This document shows positions 1 to 9,859 of a DNA stretch of 64,000 nucleotides, piece by piece (the stretch's first letter is position 1; each line of letters begins with the position of its first letter). The translations under genes were made by a program, and so were the position numbers. The notes beneath the pieces were generated by a model, which worked only from the letters and a program-made list of their open reading frames with translations, searched no databases and was not told the DNA's origin. The stretch lies in NCBI GenBank assembly GCA_938002255.1, contig CALLAL010000021.1:1-64000 (forward strand), in the 5' to 3' direction. The stretch is from an uncultured bacterium. Its GTDB lineage: Bacteria > Desulfobacterota > BSN033 > UBA1163.

Positions 1-1
1 G

Positions 2-253
2 AGGACGTGCATCATAGTGGTGGAGACGAGAGGAGAGGCTGGGTCGGCATTGGTAGGAATTATCGTGGATTCAGTTTCAGAGGTATTGAATATCAAGGGT
101 GAGGATATTGAGGAAACCCCGACGTTTGGGGCGAGGCTTGAGACGGACTATATCCTGGGGATGGCCAAGATGAACGGGGGAGTGAAGATCCTACTTGACA
201 TCGACAGGGTGCTTAGCGGGAAAGACATCACCCTATTGGACAGGGCGGCATAG
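2..253 (+). CDS. cheW: CheW-like chemotaxis coupling protein, C-terminal part
   Basis: The reading frame is open from the window edge to the stop at 253, so only the C-terminal 83 residues are visible. CheW couples chemoreceptors to the CheA kinase in the cytoplasm. The visible part shows the family pattern: a hydrophobic strand, then a segment reading GIIVDSVSEVLNI, and an ending with ILLDIDRVLS, as in the last strands of the CheW beta-barrel. A GTG at 17 could be a start but would leave too short a protein, and the residues before it (RTCIIV) fit the fold, so the gene is truncated by the window. The receptor gene that follows 75 bases later fits this role. Confidence 0.8.
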   Translation, partial: RTCIIVVETRGEAGSALVGIIVDSVSEVLNIKGEDIEETPTFGARLETDYILGMAKMNGGVKILLDIDRVLSGKDITLLDRAA

Positions 254-327
254 ACCGATTCTTTCGCCTATTTCGAGGAAGGTCAGGGTTGAAAAAAATT
301 AAACAAAGAAAAAAGGAGGGTTAGGAA

Positions 328-1983
328 ATGAGGAACATATCGGTTGGAAAGAAGATTACGTTGGGTTTTGGGGTCGTGTTGGGCTTATTGGCTGTGATTG
401 GTGTCATGAGTTTTACGGGCGTCAGCAGTATCGTCAAAAACGCGCATGAGGTGATTATAGGAAATACGCTGGACAGGGATCTGATACAGAGAGAAGTGGA
501 TCACCTCAACTGGGCCCAGAAGGTGAGTGCATTTCTAAATAATGAGGGCATCTCCAAACTGGAAGTGGAGTTCGATCACCAGAAATGCGCCTTTGGAAAG
601 TGGCTCTATAGTGAGGAGCGTAAAGAGACGGAGAAGCTTTTTCCTGATCTTGCACCTTTGCTTAAGGACATCGAGGAGCCCCATTATCAACTTCACCAGT
701 CGGCCGTTGACATAGACAAGGCGAAGTCCAGGGCTTTAGGTCGTTCGATCTACGGGAGCAAAACGGCTCCAAGCCTTGAGAGGGTTCAGGGTCTGTTAAA
801 GCAAATTCGGGAGTCAGCCAAGAAGCACGTTATAACGGAGGAGGCGATGCTTCATTCGGCCCAAAATACCAAACGCAACGTCAGTGTCATTGGGATTGCT
901 GCAATCGTCCTTGGAATATTTATTGCGTTGATGATCGTGCGCGGGATTACGAAGGTCCTAAAGGGGGTTTCCAATCAATTGGGTGATGCTGCAGGTCAGG
1001 TAACCTCAGCTTCGGCACAGGTTTCATCAGCAAGTCAGTCGTTAGCGGAAGGAGCCTCTGAGCAGGCGGCAGGGATTGAGGAGACCTCTTCCTCGATCGA
1101 AGAGATGGCATCAATGACAAGAAAGAATGCGGAGAATGCCAATCAGGCCAATCATTTGATGGTGGAGGCAGCGAAAGTGGTGGAGGAAGCCAATCATTCG
1201 ATGGCGGAGGTTACGGAGTCGATGAAGGAGATTACTGCGGCTTCGGAGGAGACGTCAAAGATTATTAAGACGATAGATGAGATTGCCTTTCAGACGAACC
1301 TTCTTGCTTTGAATGCGGCGGTGGAGGCTGCACGGGCTGGAGAGGCAGGAGCTGGGTTTGCAGTGGTAGCAGATGAGGTGAGGAATTTGGCAATCCGTGC
1401 GGCGGATGCGGCCAAAAACACGGCCAATTTGATTGAGGGAACAGTTAAGAAGGTCAAAAATGGTGCAGATATTGTTTCGAAGACGAATGAGGCGTTTCAA
1501 AAAGTGGCTCTAAGTGCTCGTAAGGTGGGGGAGTTAGTTGGAGAAATCGCTGCGGCCTCTTCGGAGCAGGCACAGGGAATTGAACAGATAAACAAGGCAA
1601 TTTCCGAGATGGATAGGGTAGTCCAGAAGAATGCGGCCTCTGCCGAAGAGTCAGCTTCGGCGGCGGAGGAGATGAGTGCGCAGGCTGAGACGATGGAGGG
1701 GGTTGTAGCAGAGTTAATGGCCTTAATAGGAGGAAGGAATGGAAATGGAGTTCAAAGTCCGGAGTCCAGGGTGCGGAATTTGGAGATAAGGAAGTCTGGT
1801 AATGGCAATGGAAAGAAGCATGTCAGCCTGCCTGCCGAAGATTCAGGAAAGGCAGGGCAGTTAATGCACAAAGTGACCTCTGGGATAAAGAGGAAGGCAC
1901 TGCAGATTCCTAAGACTGCGCTCAAAGAACCCAGCCCAGAACAGGTCATCCCCATGGAAGAAGGGAACTTCAAGGAATTTTAA
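328..1983 (+). CDS. Methyl-accepting chemotaxis protein with CZB-like zinc site
   Basis: Membrane chemoreceptor of 551 residues. A first membrane segment lies at about residues 10-31 and a second at about 186-204, so the sensing part between them should be outside the cytoplasm. That part contains a chemoreceptor zinc-binding (CZB)-like pattern: H59 followed by W62, C87 in CAFGKWL, and H119 and H123 in an HxxxH pair. The cytoplasmic part has alanine- and serine-rich methylation helices and the conserved hairpin tip ([20 protein letters not shown]). There is little room for a full HAMP domain after the second membrane segment. A strong AAAGGAGGG ribosome site precedes the ATG. The preceding cheW end supports a chemotaxis operon. 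The ligand is not known; zinc or a zinc-linked redox signal is an inference. Confidence 0.9.
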   Translation: MRNISVGKKITLGFGVVLGLLAVIGVMSFTGVSSIVKNAHEVIIGNTLDRDLIQREVDHLNWAQKVSAFLNNEGISKLEVEFDHQKCAFGKWLYSEERKETEKLFPDLAPLLKDIEEPHYQLHQSAVDIDKAKSRALGRSIYGSKTAPSLERVQGLLKQIRESAKKHVITEEAMLHSAQNTKRNVSVIGIAAIVLGIFIALMIVRGITKVLKGVSNQLGDAAGQVTSASAQVSSASQSLAEGASEQAAGIEETSSSIEEMASMTRKNAENANQANHLMVEAAKVVEEANHSMAEVTESMKEITAASEETSKIIKTIDEIAFQTNLLALNAAVEAARAGEAGAGFAVVADEVRNLAIRAADAAKNTANLIEGTVKKVKNGADIVSKTNEAFQKVALSARKVGELVGEIAAASSEQAQGIEQINKAISEMDRVVQKNAASAEESASAAEEMSAQAETMEGVVAELMALIGGRNGNGVQSPESRVRNLEIRKSGNGNGKKHVSLPAEDSGKAGQLMHKVTSGIKRKALQIPKTALKEPSPEQVIPMEEGNFKEF

Positions 1984-2335
1984 GTCATGATAGCGCCTCA
2001 ATAGCGCCTCATAGGTAAACCAGAAGTCAGGGAACAAGGAAGATCTAAACTCAATTCTGACCTTAGGGCCACTATATTTTTTGAAATTCTATTATTGATA
2101 TTAATAATCAAGATAATATAATTATAATCTTGATAGATGCAATCAATAATGATATATGTAAGATATTCATTCAGTCTATTTAGAGGTTCTAAATTTGTAA
2201 GTTTCTGTAAAGTGATCAACTTATCAACTTAATGTAATTTATCCACAATGATGAATCGTTTTTCCAAGAGACTTCATAGATTTATTGGAGGGCCGACATG
2301 AGAAGTTATTTCAGTTGAAACAGGAAGCTCCATTT
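1984..2335. other. AT-rich intergenic region with a palindrome and one DnaA-like box
   Basis: No convincing gene lies here. The stretch from about 2060 to 2240 is very AT-rich. A 28-base near-palindrome at 2107-2134 has arms ATCAAGAT and ATCTTGAT around an AT-only centre. A single perfect TTATCCACA (DnaA-box sequence) lies at 2239-2247. A short direct repeat of AATAGCGCCTC-like sequence lies just after the receptor stop. The region probably carries the promoter of the following kinase, but no clear -35/-10 pair was identified. Confidence 0.5.
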
Positions 2336-5300
2336 ATGAGCCTTCGAAGAAAAACAGCCTTATTGATAACTCTCCTTGTAGTCCTTTTTTTTACCCTTGC
2401 AGGGTTTTTATCCCTCCAACTTATCCAGAGTTCCCTTACAAAATCGATCCATGAAGAGTTTAAAACCATATCAGTGGTTCAATCCCAGGCCATTTCAACT
2501 TTCCTACAAGATACTCTCAGGGATGCCCAGGCCATGGCTTCCTTTTTACCCCCAGAGGCCCTGGAGGAAAAGAATTTCTCTCTCATTCAGGATCGTTTAA
2601 AAACCCTATATGACATTTATCCCAAATTTGAAAATGGGATGTTCCTCCTTGATGAGAAGGGTAATCTCTGGGTAGACTATCCTGTTCACTCCGACTTCAG
2701 AGGAAAAAACTTCTCTCACCGGGAATATTTCAAAACCACCATGGAAAAAAAGAAAGGGGCCATTGGAGCTCCTTACCGATCTACTCGTACCGGAATGCCC
2801 GTCATCACCTTTACCGCTCCTCTAAAGGGAACGAAAGACCAGATCGTTGGTCTTCTGGGATGCTCTGTCCAACTCTCTCATCCCAACACGTTAGGAGGTA
2901 TTGGAAAGATAAGAATCGGAGAAACAGGGTACCTCTACCTTTTAGATGCTTCAGGGTCAATCATCTTTCACCCAGATGAGGGAAAAGTTTTTCAATCAAC
3001 AGGTCTTCCTGTTTCTGATTTGGGTGAAGGGATAAGGGAAACAATCGACTCAAAGGGCAATGCCATCCTCCTCTCCCTGAAGTCCATCCCCGAGACTTCC
3101 TGGATATTAGTCGTGCAACAGAATAAGAGCGAAGCCTTTGCTTCGATCCATACGACTCGAAAGAGGATTCTATGGATCACTTTGTTTATTGGGGTCATTT
3201 CTGTATTAATCGGGAACTTCGCTGTCCGGAGATTAACCATCCCCCTCCAAACCCTCCAAAAGATCATTAATGATTATGGAGAATATATTTGCTCTTCTGT
3301 TAAGGGGGAGTATCAAGAAAGGCTGGCTTCATTAGCTTCTCATGATGAAATCGGTAGCCTTGCAAAAGCCTTTTCAGAAATGGCAACAAAACTTGACCAG
3401 ACCTACCTCCAATTGAAAACAGCTAATCAGGACTGGGAGAGAACATTTAGCGCGGTCCACGATCCCATTTTTCTCCTTGACCGAGAAAACAGGGTGCTTC
3501 GGATCAATCGCGCCGCTTCAGAGCTAATGGGTATCTCCCAAGAGAAAGCCATAGGCAAGCCCTGCTATCAGTTGGTTCATGGAACCGATCGTCCCCTTCC
3601 ACATTGCCCCCATCAACAAACCCTTGCCACGGGCAAGATTACACTTCTTGAAGTTGAGGAACCCTTTCTGAATCGAATTTTTGAAGTCACGACCGCTCCT
3701 TTGTTCGATGAGAGGGAGAATATTATCGGCACTGTCCATATCATGAGGGACATTACTAAACGGAAGCAGGATGAAATGAGGCTGGAAGAGAGTGAAAAGA
3801 GGTATCGAACCCTCGTGGAAAGTGCTAGGGATGTGATCATCACGCTCTCGCCGGATGGGAAGATAACTTCTTTAAATTCAGCTTTTGAGGCCGTAAGCGG
3901 TTGGAAGTGTGAAGAGTGGCTTGGTAAGTCCTTTCTGCCAATCATACATCCCCAAGACCGGGAAAGATCCATTAATCTTTTTAACCGGGCCCTTCAAGGG
4001 GAAAAATTACCTCCTTTTGAACTCCGGTTCCAGCACCCATCAGGCACTTACGGTGTTGGGGAATTTACAGCCGTTTCCTTATCTCTTGAAGACCACCCCC
4101 AGAGCGTTCTGGCAATTGCCAGAGACATCACCCAACGCAAAAGAGACGAAGAAATTCTTAGGCTCTCAGAAGAGAAATTCAGCAAGACCTTTCATGCAAG
4201 TCCGATCTGGTTAACCATTGCCTCCCTCCAGGAAGGTCGATACATCGAAGCTAATGAGGCTTTTCTTAAAGGTACAGGATACAGACTGGAAGAAGTCATT
4301 GGCAAAACCTCCCTTGAACTCAAAATCTGGAATGATCCCGAAGATCGAGTAGCTTTTGTTTCTGAATTGCAAACAAAAGGTTCCGTGAAAAATAGAGAAG
4401 TGAAATTCCGAGACAAATCAGGAAGGCTCAGGGATATTCTCATCTCTGCTGAGCTCATTGAGATCGGAATAGAAAAATATATACTTGGGGCCGCCCTGGA
4501 CATTACAGACCGAAAAAGAATGGAAGCATCCCTTAGAGCCTCTGAAGAGAAATATCGATCTCTCGTTGAGAATACATCAGATGCCATCATCTTACTCGAT
4601 TTGGAAAGGCGAATCCTATCCTGCAATCAAGCCTTCTCGAACCTCTTTGGCTATACCCCCGATGAAATCGAAGGGGAGTCCATTCAAAAAATTCATCCCT
4701 CGGAAGACAGTTTCCATACTATAGGGAAGATCGCTTATCCTGTTGTTCATCAAAAGGGAACTTTCAAAGGAGAGTGGAATCTTGTTCGAAAAAACGGTGA
4801 AGTGATTCCGGTGGAGGTGGTGATCTCATCGATTCGAACCCTGGAGGGCTCTGTTTCCGGATATGTGAGTTCTCTTCGTGACATAACCGATCGTAGAAAG
4901 ATGGAATATGAAAAATCACTTCTTGAGGAACAGCTACGACAATCTCAGAAGATGGAAGCCATTGGAATCTTAGCAGGAGGGATTGCCCATGATTTTAATA
5001 ATCTCCTCACGATCATTCAAGGAAATTCTGAGATCCTTTTATTCGAACTTTCTGAAAACCATCCTCTGAAAAAAGGAATTGAAGAAATCAGTGGTGCGGC
5101 CCGAAGAGCAGCAGATCTTACCCGTCAACTGTTAGCTTTTAGTCGTCGTCAGATTCTTGAACCAAAAATCATCGATCTGAATGAGATTGTAGGAAATCTT
5201 AATAAGATGCTCAAACGAATCATTGGGGAAGACATTAAACTGGTAACCACTTTAGCCAGGGACCTTGGAAGTGTAAAAGCAGACCCTTCTCAGATCGAGC

Positions 5301-6076
5301 AGGTCATCCTCAATATAGCGGTCAATGCGAGGGATGCGATGCCTAAAGGGGGAACCCTGACAATCGAGACAGCGAATGTGGAAATTGATGAGCATTATGC
5401 CAGGACCCATATCTCTGTGATTCCGGGTTATTATGTGATGCTTTCCATTGGAGACACTGGGGTGGGTATGAGTCCGGAGGTGGCCAAAAAGGTTTTTGAA
5501 CCGTTTTTTACAACAAAAGAGATTGGGAAAGGGACGGGGTTGGGTCTTTCTACTGTTTACGGCATAGTAAAACAAAGCGGAGGGAATATCTGGGTATATA
5601 GTGAACTGAACAAAGGGACCACGTTTAAAATTTATCTTCCAAGGGTTGACGAGATGCCGAAAGACATTCAAAAACCAAAAGAATTGTCTGCCATTCCAAG
5701 AGGGACGGAGACCGTATTATTGGTTGAGGATGATGAAAATGTGAGGATGATGACAGCCAGAATCCTCACCCAGTTCGGTTACCGGGTCCTATCGGCTTCG
5801 GATGCTCCTCAGGCGATTCGTCTCTTTAAACAGGAAAAGGATTCTATCGATATTATTCTGACCGATGTGGTGATGCCCACCATGAGCGGAAGGGATATGA
5901 TAAAACAAATGCATATTCATTGCTCTGATATGAAAGTCCTTTATATGTCCGGATATACAAATGATGCTATTGCCCACCACGGAGTCCTTGAAGAAGGCGT
6001 TGATTATATCCAAAAACCTTTTACTCTGGAGAACTTGCTACATAAAATCAGAGAGGTACTTGATAGGTCCTACTAA
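2336..6076 (+). CDS. Hybrid sensor histidine kinase: Cache sensor, HAMP, four PAS domains, kinase, receiver
   Basis: Membrane sensor kinase of 1246 residues counted from the ATG at 2336. That start is preferred over an upstream TTG at 2285, because AGGAAG lies 8 bases before it and the protein then begins directly with a membrane segment. Order: membrane segment about 8-28; extracytoplasmic dCache-like sensor about 35-270; second membrane segment about 277-296; HAMP about 297-350; PAS domains starting near 363, 485, 611 and 735; phospho-acceptor His near 884 in GGIAHDFNNLL; ATPase with the GDTGVGM and GTGLGLSTV glycine boxes; C-terminal receiver with the acidic VEDDE box and the phospho-acceptor Asp in ILTDVVMP near 1175. 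The HDFNNLL box is typical of kinases with C-terminal receivers. No separate response regulator is adjacent. The ligand and output are unknown. Confidence 0.9.
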   Translation: MSLRRKTALLITLLVVLFFTLAGFLSLQLIQSSLTKSIHEEFKTISVVQSQAISTFLQDTLRDAQAMASFLPPEALEEKNFSLIQDRLKTLYDIYPKFENGMFLLDEKGNLWVDYPVHSDFRGKNFSHREYFKTTMEKKKGAIGAPYRSTRTGMPVITFTAPLKGTKDQIVGLLGCSVQLSHPNTLGGIGKIRIGETGYLYLLDASGSIIFHPDEGKVFQSTGLPVSDLGEGIRETIDSKGNAILLSLKSIPETSWILVVQQNKSEAFASIHTTRKRILWITLFIGVISVLIGNFAVRRLTIPLQTLQKIINDYGEYICSSVKGEYQERLASLASHDEIGSLAKAFSEMATKLDQTYLQLKTANQDWERTFSAVHDPIFLLDRENRVLRINRAASELMGISQEKAIGKPCYQLVHGTDRPLPHCPHQQTLATGKITLLEVEEPFLNRIFEVTTAPLFDERENIIGTVHIMRDITKRKQDEMRLEESEKRYRTLVESARDVIITLSPDGKITSLNSAFEAVSGWKCEEWLGKSFLPIIHPQDRERSINLFNRALQGEKLPPFELRFQHPSGTYGVGEFTAVSLSLEDHPQSVLAIARDITQRKRDEEILRLSEEKFSKTFHASPIWLTIASLQEGRYIEANEAFLKGTGYRLEEVIGKTSLELKIWNDPEDRVAFVSELQTKGSVKNREVKFRDKSGRLRDILISAELIEIGIEKYILGAALDITDRKRMEASLRASEEKYRSLVENTSDAIILLDLERRILSCNQAFSNLFGYTPDEIEGESIQKIHPSEDSFHTIGKIAYPVVHQKGTFKGEWNLVRKNGEVIPVEVVISSIRTLEGSVSGYVSSLRDITDRRKMEYEKSLLEEQLRQSQKMEAIGILAGGIAHDFNNLLTIIQGNSEILLFELSENHPLKKGIEEISGAARRAADLTRQLLAFSRRQILEPKIIDLNEIVGNLNKMLKRIIGEDIKLVTTLARDLGSVKADPSQIEQVILNIAVNARDAMPKGGTLTIETANVEIDEHYARTHISVIPGYYVMLSIGDTGVGMSPEVAKKVFEPFFTTKEIGKGTGLGLSTVYGIVKQSGGNIWVYSELNKGTTFKIYLPRVDEMPKDIQKPKELSAIPRGTETVLLVEDDENVRMMTARILTQFGYRVLSASDAPQAIRLFKQEKDSIDIILTDVVMPTMSGRDMIKQMHIHCSDMKVLYMSGYTNDAIAHHGVLEEGVDYIQKPFTLENLLHKIREVLDRSY

Positions 6077-6258
6077 TTGATACCCCCCCGACCTGTAGTG
6101 TTACCGTGGAGCCCAATTGGATCAAACCGCCTATGCTCTGGATTTCACCGCCATCGATCTCTGTCTTTCATTTTTCCATGGGCCAAGGTCCATAACCACA
6201 AGGTGCATTGCTCCTAAGTAGTTTGCTTGGTTCTACTCTGGTATTTTTTACAAGTTTT

Positions 6259-6718
6259 TTACTTTTTTCTTCGATACGAATTCCCTTCAAAAGTGTTTTT
6301 TAAAACTCCATGATCTTGTTGTGGGGGATGTTGGGGTTGAAGGTCCAGTCGAAGCCGCAAATGAGTTTCACTCTTTTTATTCCGGAGTTTCGCATGATTG
6401 GATTCTCTTTTTTCTCTTAGCTGATGTTGATCGGTCAGGAATTGTTCTAAGAAAGCTATCCCTTCTTTGGAGAGCTGGTCAGGGGCTCCCAGCGGTTTAA
6501 AATACTTTCAGAGATTAGAGAAGCTCGTCATAGTCTTTGAGGTTCCTTCTGTCGTAGTCAATGTTTAAGAGTCTGCTTGTTTCAGGAAAGTCGGGGTTTG
6601 GGGATTGAGGTTGTGGGAGTTGAAGGAAGCTCTGACCATATCGAAGGTTGAAGGTTCTGATGTGATTGGCTTCCCGGATGGCAAAAAGGAGCATGGCTTT
6701 GGAGATATGCTTGAGCAA
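6259..6718 (-). pseudogene. Decayed IS21-family remnant (istA tail and istB head)
   Basis: The 850-base gap 6077-6926 holds no intact gene. On the minus strand a 67-codon frame (6718 to 6515) ending in NLKDYDELL resembles the C-terminal tail of an IstA transposase. Right after it (about 6505 to 6259) the same strand encodes DQLSKEGIAFLEQFL and then, after a frame change near 6378, GFDWTFNPNIPHNKIMEF. The latter resembles the segment before the ATP-binding loop of IstB helpers, where FDFSF/FDWSFNPSI is typical. The order istA then istB on one strand is that of IS21. The frame break, missing ATP-binding loop and lack of ends mean it is dead. The assignment is by eye and moderate. Confidence 0.5.
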
Positions 6719-6926
6719 TTTTAAAAACTCATAGGCGATATCTCAGTATCCTCCTTCCCAGAACTTAAAAGGAAAGGTAATGCTATCCCCTAAAGATTTA
6801 GATTAGTAATAGAACCAGGAAGGAAGATCAGATAGGAACCATTTTGTTATCTTTTTAGGCTGTTGCGAACCATTTGATTTATTCAACCCATTTTGATAAA
6901 TTCAGAGGTATTGAAATGGGATAACC

Positions 6927-7310
6927 ATGAAGTTGACGCGAAAGGAATTCGAAAGAGTTGTGATTTCCGCCCTGAAGGATTTGCCACACTCGATCAAAAC
7001 GAGGATGGAGAATGTGGACTTGGTGATTGAAGATCAAGCCTCTTCAGATCTGCTTGAGGAGATGGAAATCGAATCCCCCTTACAGTTGTTAGGACTTTAT
7101 CAGGGAATTCCAATCCATCAGAGAGGGTTTTACTATGGGAATGTGCTTCCAGATAAGATCACTCTTTTTCAACACCCCATCGAATCCGTTTGCAAGACGA
7201 AAGCGGAAATTGAAGAAAAGGTGAGAGAAGTGGTCATCCATGAGGTTGGCCACTACTTTGGTCTGGATGAGGAACGATTGGCAGAGCTTGAAAGCCAAGA
7301 GGAAGAATAG
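6927..7310 (+). CDS. Minimal zinc metalloprotease-like protein (COG3824 type)
   Basis: Small cytoplasmic protein of 127 residues. Its C-terminal part carries HEVGHYFGLDEERL, a HExxH zinc-binding and catalytic motif with the extra GHxFGLDE signature of the minimal metalloprotease-like family (COG3824). The N-terminal part matches the family pattern: a lead-in FERVVISALKDLP, a V-x-V-E-D strand and a LLGLYQGIP turn. No signal peptide or membrane segment is visible. It appears to be transcribed alone, between the IS21 remnant and the aminotransferase. Peptidase activity is known for the motif class; the substrate of this protein is unknown. Confidence 0.8.
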   Translation: MKLTRKEFERVVISALKDLPHSIKTRMENVDLVIEDQASSDLLEEMEIESPLQLLGLYQGIPIHQRGFYYGNVLPDKITLFQHPIESVCKTKAEIEEKVREVVIHEVGHYFGLDEERLAELESQEEE

Positions 7311-7407
7311 TATTCGTGAAACAGTTGCCATAAGATCAATAAAAATGTTAAGGTTTACCCGATCTTTTTGACATCAGGAAGTTCATCAAAGCTGAGGAGG
7401 TTTAAGG

Positions 7408-8529
7408 ATGGAAAAGTGGATGGGGGGGGACATGCACCCGAGTTATCGAATTCTGATGGGGCCTGGGCCAAGCAATGTTCACTACCGGGTTTATCAAGCG
7501 ATGTCCAACCCGGTCATCGGTTATCTGGACCCTCAGATTCTGTCCTGCATGGATGAGATCAGCGAGATGTTAAGAGGGGTTTTTCAGACCAAAAACCAGG
7601 TCACACTGGCCCTCTCTGCCACAGGAAGTGCTGGAATGGAGACAGCCTATGTCAATTTCGTTGAACCCGGGGATGAAGTGGTCATCGGCGTCAATGGATT
7701 TTTTGCCGATCGGATGACTCAAGTGGCTTCCCGGTGCGGAGCGAAAGTGATCCGCGTTGAAGAAGAATGGGGGAAGAGGATCGAGCCGGAGAAGGTGATT
7801 AACGTCTTAAAAGAGCATCCTAAAGCCAAGATCTGCGGTATGGTCCATGGAGAAACTTCCACGGGTGTCAGGCAGCCTCTCGAAGAGATCGGGGCTTACT
7901 GTAAAGGGAGAGATATCCTGTTTGTCGTCGATGCGGTGACCACCTTGGGAGGATATCCGGTTAGGGTGGATGAATGGGGGATTGATGTCTGCTATGCGAG
8001 TTCTCAAAAATGCCTTGGTGTTCCCCCAGGACTTTCCCCAATTACCGTCAGTTCCAAAGCCATGGATGCTCTCCGGTCTCGGAAGACTCCTGTGCAGAGT
8101 TTCTATCTCGATCTCACCTTGCTTGAAAAGTATTGGGGAAAAGAGCGGGTCTATCATCATACCGCTCCTGCCTCGTTGTTCTATGCCATGAGGGAAGGAC
8201 TGAAGATCATTTTTGAAGAGGGTTTGGAAGAACGATTTAAACGACATCAGACCCTTGGCGATCGTCTGAAAATGGAGATGGAAGGACTTGGGTTTAAACT
8301 CTTCGCCCAGGAAGGATACCGTCTTCCGATGTTGACCTCCGTCCTTCTCCCTGAAGGGATGGACGATGCCAAGATGCGGTCCCGTCTTTTAAATGAATAT
8401 AATATCGAGGTGGGAGGAGGATTAGGCTATTTGAAGGGCAAAATATGGAGGATTGGTTTGATGGGTGAGACCTGCAAACTCCGTTACATTCACTGTCTGA
8501 TCGGAGCCTTGAGGGAGATGTTAGGATGA
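7408..8529 (+). CDS. Class V aminotransferase, serine:glyoxylate or alanine:glyoxylate type
   Basis: PLP enzyme of 373 residues. The family transfers the amino group of serine or alanine to glyoxylate, giving glycine plus hydroxypyruvate or pyruvate. Signs: the N-terminal GPGPSNVHYRV segment, the DAVTTLGG aspartate that holds the PLP ring nitrogen, and the PLP lysine K201 in SSQKCLG, followed by GVPPGLSP as in this subfamily. The ATG has a good AGGAGG site about 10 bases upstream. It ends about 90 bases from the convergent glcF-like gene. With glycolate oxidase, hydroxyacid dehydrogenase and malyl-CoA genes nearby, a role in glyoxylate-to-glycine conversion is likely. The amino donor cannot be decided from sequence; phosphonate (AEP) transaminases are a more distant alternative. 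Confidence 0.85.
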   Translation: MEKWMGGDMHPSYRILMGPGPSNVHYRVYQAMSNPVIGYLDPQILSCMDEISEMLRGVFQTKNQVTLALSATGSAGMETAYVNFVEPGDEVVIGVNGFFADRMTQVASRCGAKVIRVEEEWGKRIEPEKVINVLKEHPKAKICGMVHGETSTGVRQPLEEIGAYCKGRDILFVVDAVTTLGGYPVRVDEWGIDVCYASSQKCLGVPPGLSPITVSSKAMDALRSRKTPVQSFYLDLTLLEKYWGKERVYHHTAPASLFYAMREGLKIIFEEGLEERFKRHQTLGDRLKMEMEGLGFKLFAQEGYRLPMLTSVLLPEGMDDAKMRSRLLNEYNIEVGGGLGYLKGKIWRIGLMGETCKLRYIHCLIGALREMLG

Positions 8530-8622
8530 ATTCCGAATGCACGCCTGCCCTCAATAAGTGCCAGGCGGGCTGGGATTGTGGTTTTCAGAATTCTACAATC
8601 GGAAATTAGAAACCCGATCGGA

Positions 8623-9741
8623 TCAGGCGACTGCCTTGGAGGAGGAGACCTCTTTCTTCTCTTGATAGAGTTTGGCGAGGAATTCAGTGAGGTTGTAGAT
8701 CTCGATCTGCTGCTTCTGGCGTTTGGCATTTCTGAAGTTGTGAACACAGGAGGGGCATTCAGTCAGCAGAACCTCCGCCCCTGTATCCTCAATGATCTGA
8801 TTAAGACGATTTCGCGCAATTTTGACTGACTCTTTTGCAAAAGCCCCCCGGAAACCCCCTCCTGCACCGCAGCACATGGCATTTTCCCGGGTTCGTCTTG
8901 GTTCCACAAAATTGGGGGCAATCTTCCGGATGATCTCCCGAGGTTCATCATAGATGCCTGCATGTCGTCCCAAGTCGCAAGGGTCATGGTAGGTGACCCT
9001 CTTGTCCGTTTGGACGCTGAAATCGAATTCTTTCAGAAACTGGGTAATGTGTTTAATCCTCATCCCTAACTCTTTATAAGCAGGGTGGTCTTTAAACACA
9101 CGGTAACAGTAAGGGCAAGTAGCCATCAGGGTCTGAGCACCGGTCTTCTGAAGGGCTTCGATATTTCGTTTAACCAAATCTTCCTTGATCTGATATCCCA
9201 CATCTTCCAGCACACCACTGCAACAGACTTCATCAATCAGAGTATAATCAACCTTTAGAACATCGAGAAGCTCAAGGGTCTCTCGAATATTTTCCTCTTC
9301 TCGATAGGCCCCCACGCAACCTAAGAAAAGAACGATAGGGGCTTTTCCTTTTTTATGTCCCCAATCGTGATGTTCTGTTTCCCCATAAATGTTTCCGTAC
9401 TTTTCTACGGTCTCGCCCATCGCTTTAAAAAGATTGTCAAAACCCGCTCCGACCATCTGCTTTCGCATCTCTTTGACCATCTCCTGAGGATCGACTCCTG
9501 AAGGGCAGTTGGTTGTACAGTTCATACAGGTTGTACAGCGTAGAAAGGCCTTTGCCACCTCCTCAGAAAGAGGAAGTTTCCCTTCCATCACCTCTTTGAG
9601 GAGGATCATTTTACCCCGGGCATTGGTGATGGGCCGTTTGGTCAGGTCGAAGATTGGACAGACTGCCCGACAGAAGCCACATCGAGAACACTGGGTGATG
9701 GCTTTTCGATGTTTTTCATCAAATTGGAGTTGTGTGGGCAT
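8623..9741 (-). CDS. glcF: GlcF-like Fe-S oxidoreductase subunit
   Basis: Protein of 372 residues with two 4Fe-4S motifs near the N terminus (CSRCGFCRAVCP and CTTCMNCTTNCPSGV). Two cysteine-rich CCG modules follow, seen as EVCCSG and as CDLGRHAG with NAMCCGAGGG. This is the GlcF/LldE/HdrB-type electron-transfer subunit that takes electrons from a flavin-linked hydroxyacid oxidase and passes them to the membrane or another carrier. It lies 118 bases downstream of the glcD-like gene on the same strand, as the last gene of the regulator-glcD-glcF unit. No GlcE partner is present in this unit. Substrate is set by the flavin subunit; glycolate or another 2-hydroxyacid is likely. Confidence 0.85.
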   Translation of the reverse strand: MPTQLQFDEKHRKAITQCSRCGFCRAVCPIFDLTKRPITNARGKMILLKEVMEGKLPLSEEVAKAFLRCTTCMNCTTNCPSGVDPQEMVKEMRKQMVGAGFDNLFKAMGETVEKYGNIYGETEHHDWGHKKGKAPIVLFLGCVGAYREEENIRETLELLDVLKVDYTLIDEVCCSGVLEDVGYQIKEDLVKRNIEALQKTGAQTLMATCPYCYRVFKDHPAYKELGMRIKHITQFLKEFDFSVQTDKRVTYHDPCDLGRHAGIYDEPREIIRKIAPNFVEPRRTRENAMCCGAGGGFRGAFAKESVKIARNRLNQIIEDTGAEVLLTECPSCVHNFRNAKRQKQQIEIYNLTEFLAKLYQEKKEVSSSKAVA

Positions 9742-9859
9742 GGTTTCACCATTGGGAAATAAAGTCCATAGGACCGAGGAGTTAAGAATACAAAGGGAAC
9801 CGATAAGAAGAACTATTCATTTCGCGTGCCCCCTTGGATCCCTACATCCTTGTGTCCTT

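Noticed and set aside
2060-2290. AT-rich stretch with a perfect TTATCCACA box as a possible replication origin
   Set aside because: Only one perfect DnaA box is present, with no cluster, and no dnaA, dnaN, gyrB or rnpA-type genes lie nearby.
8530-8622. GCCTGCC/GGCGGGC hairpin between convergent genes as terminator
   Set aside because: The seven-base stem has a 14-base loop and no T-run on either strand.
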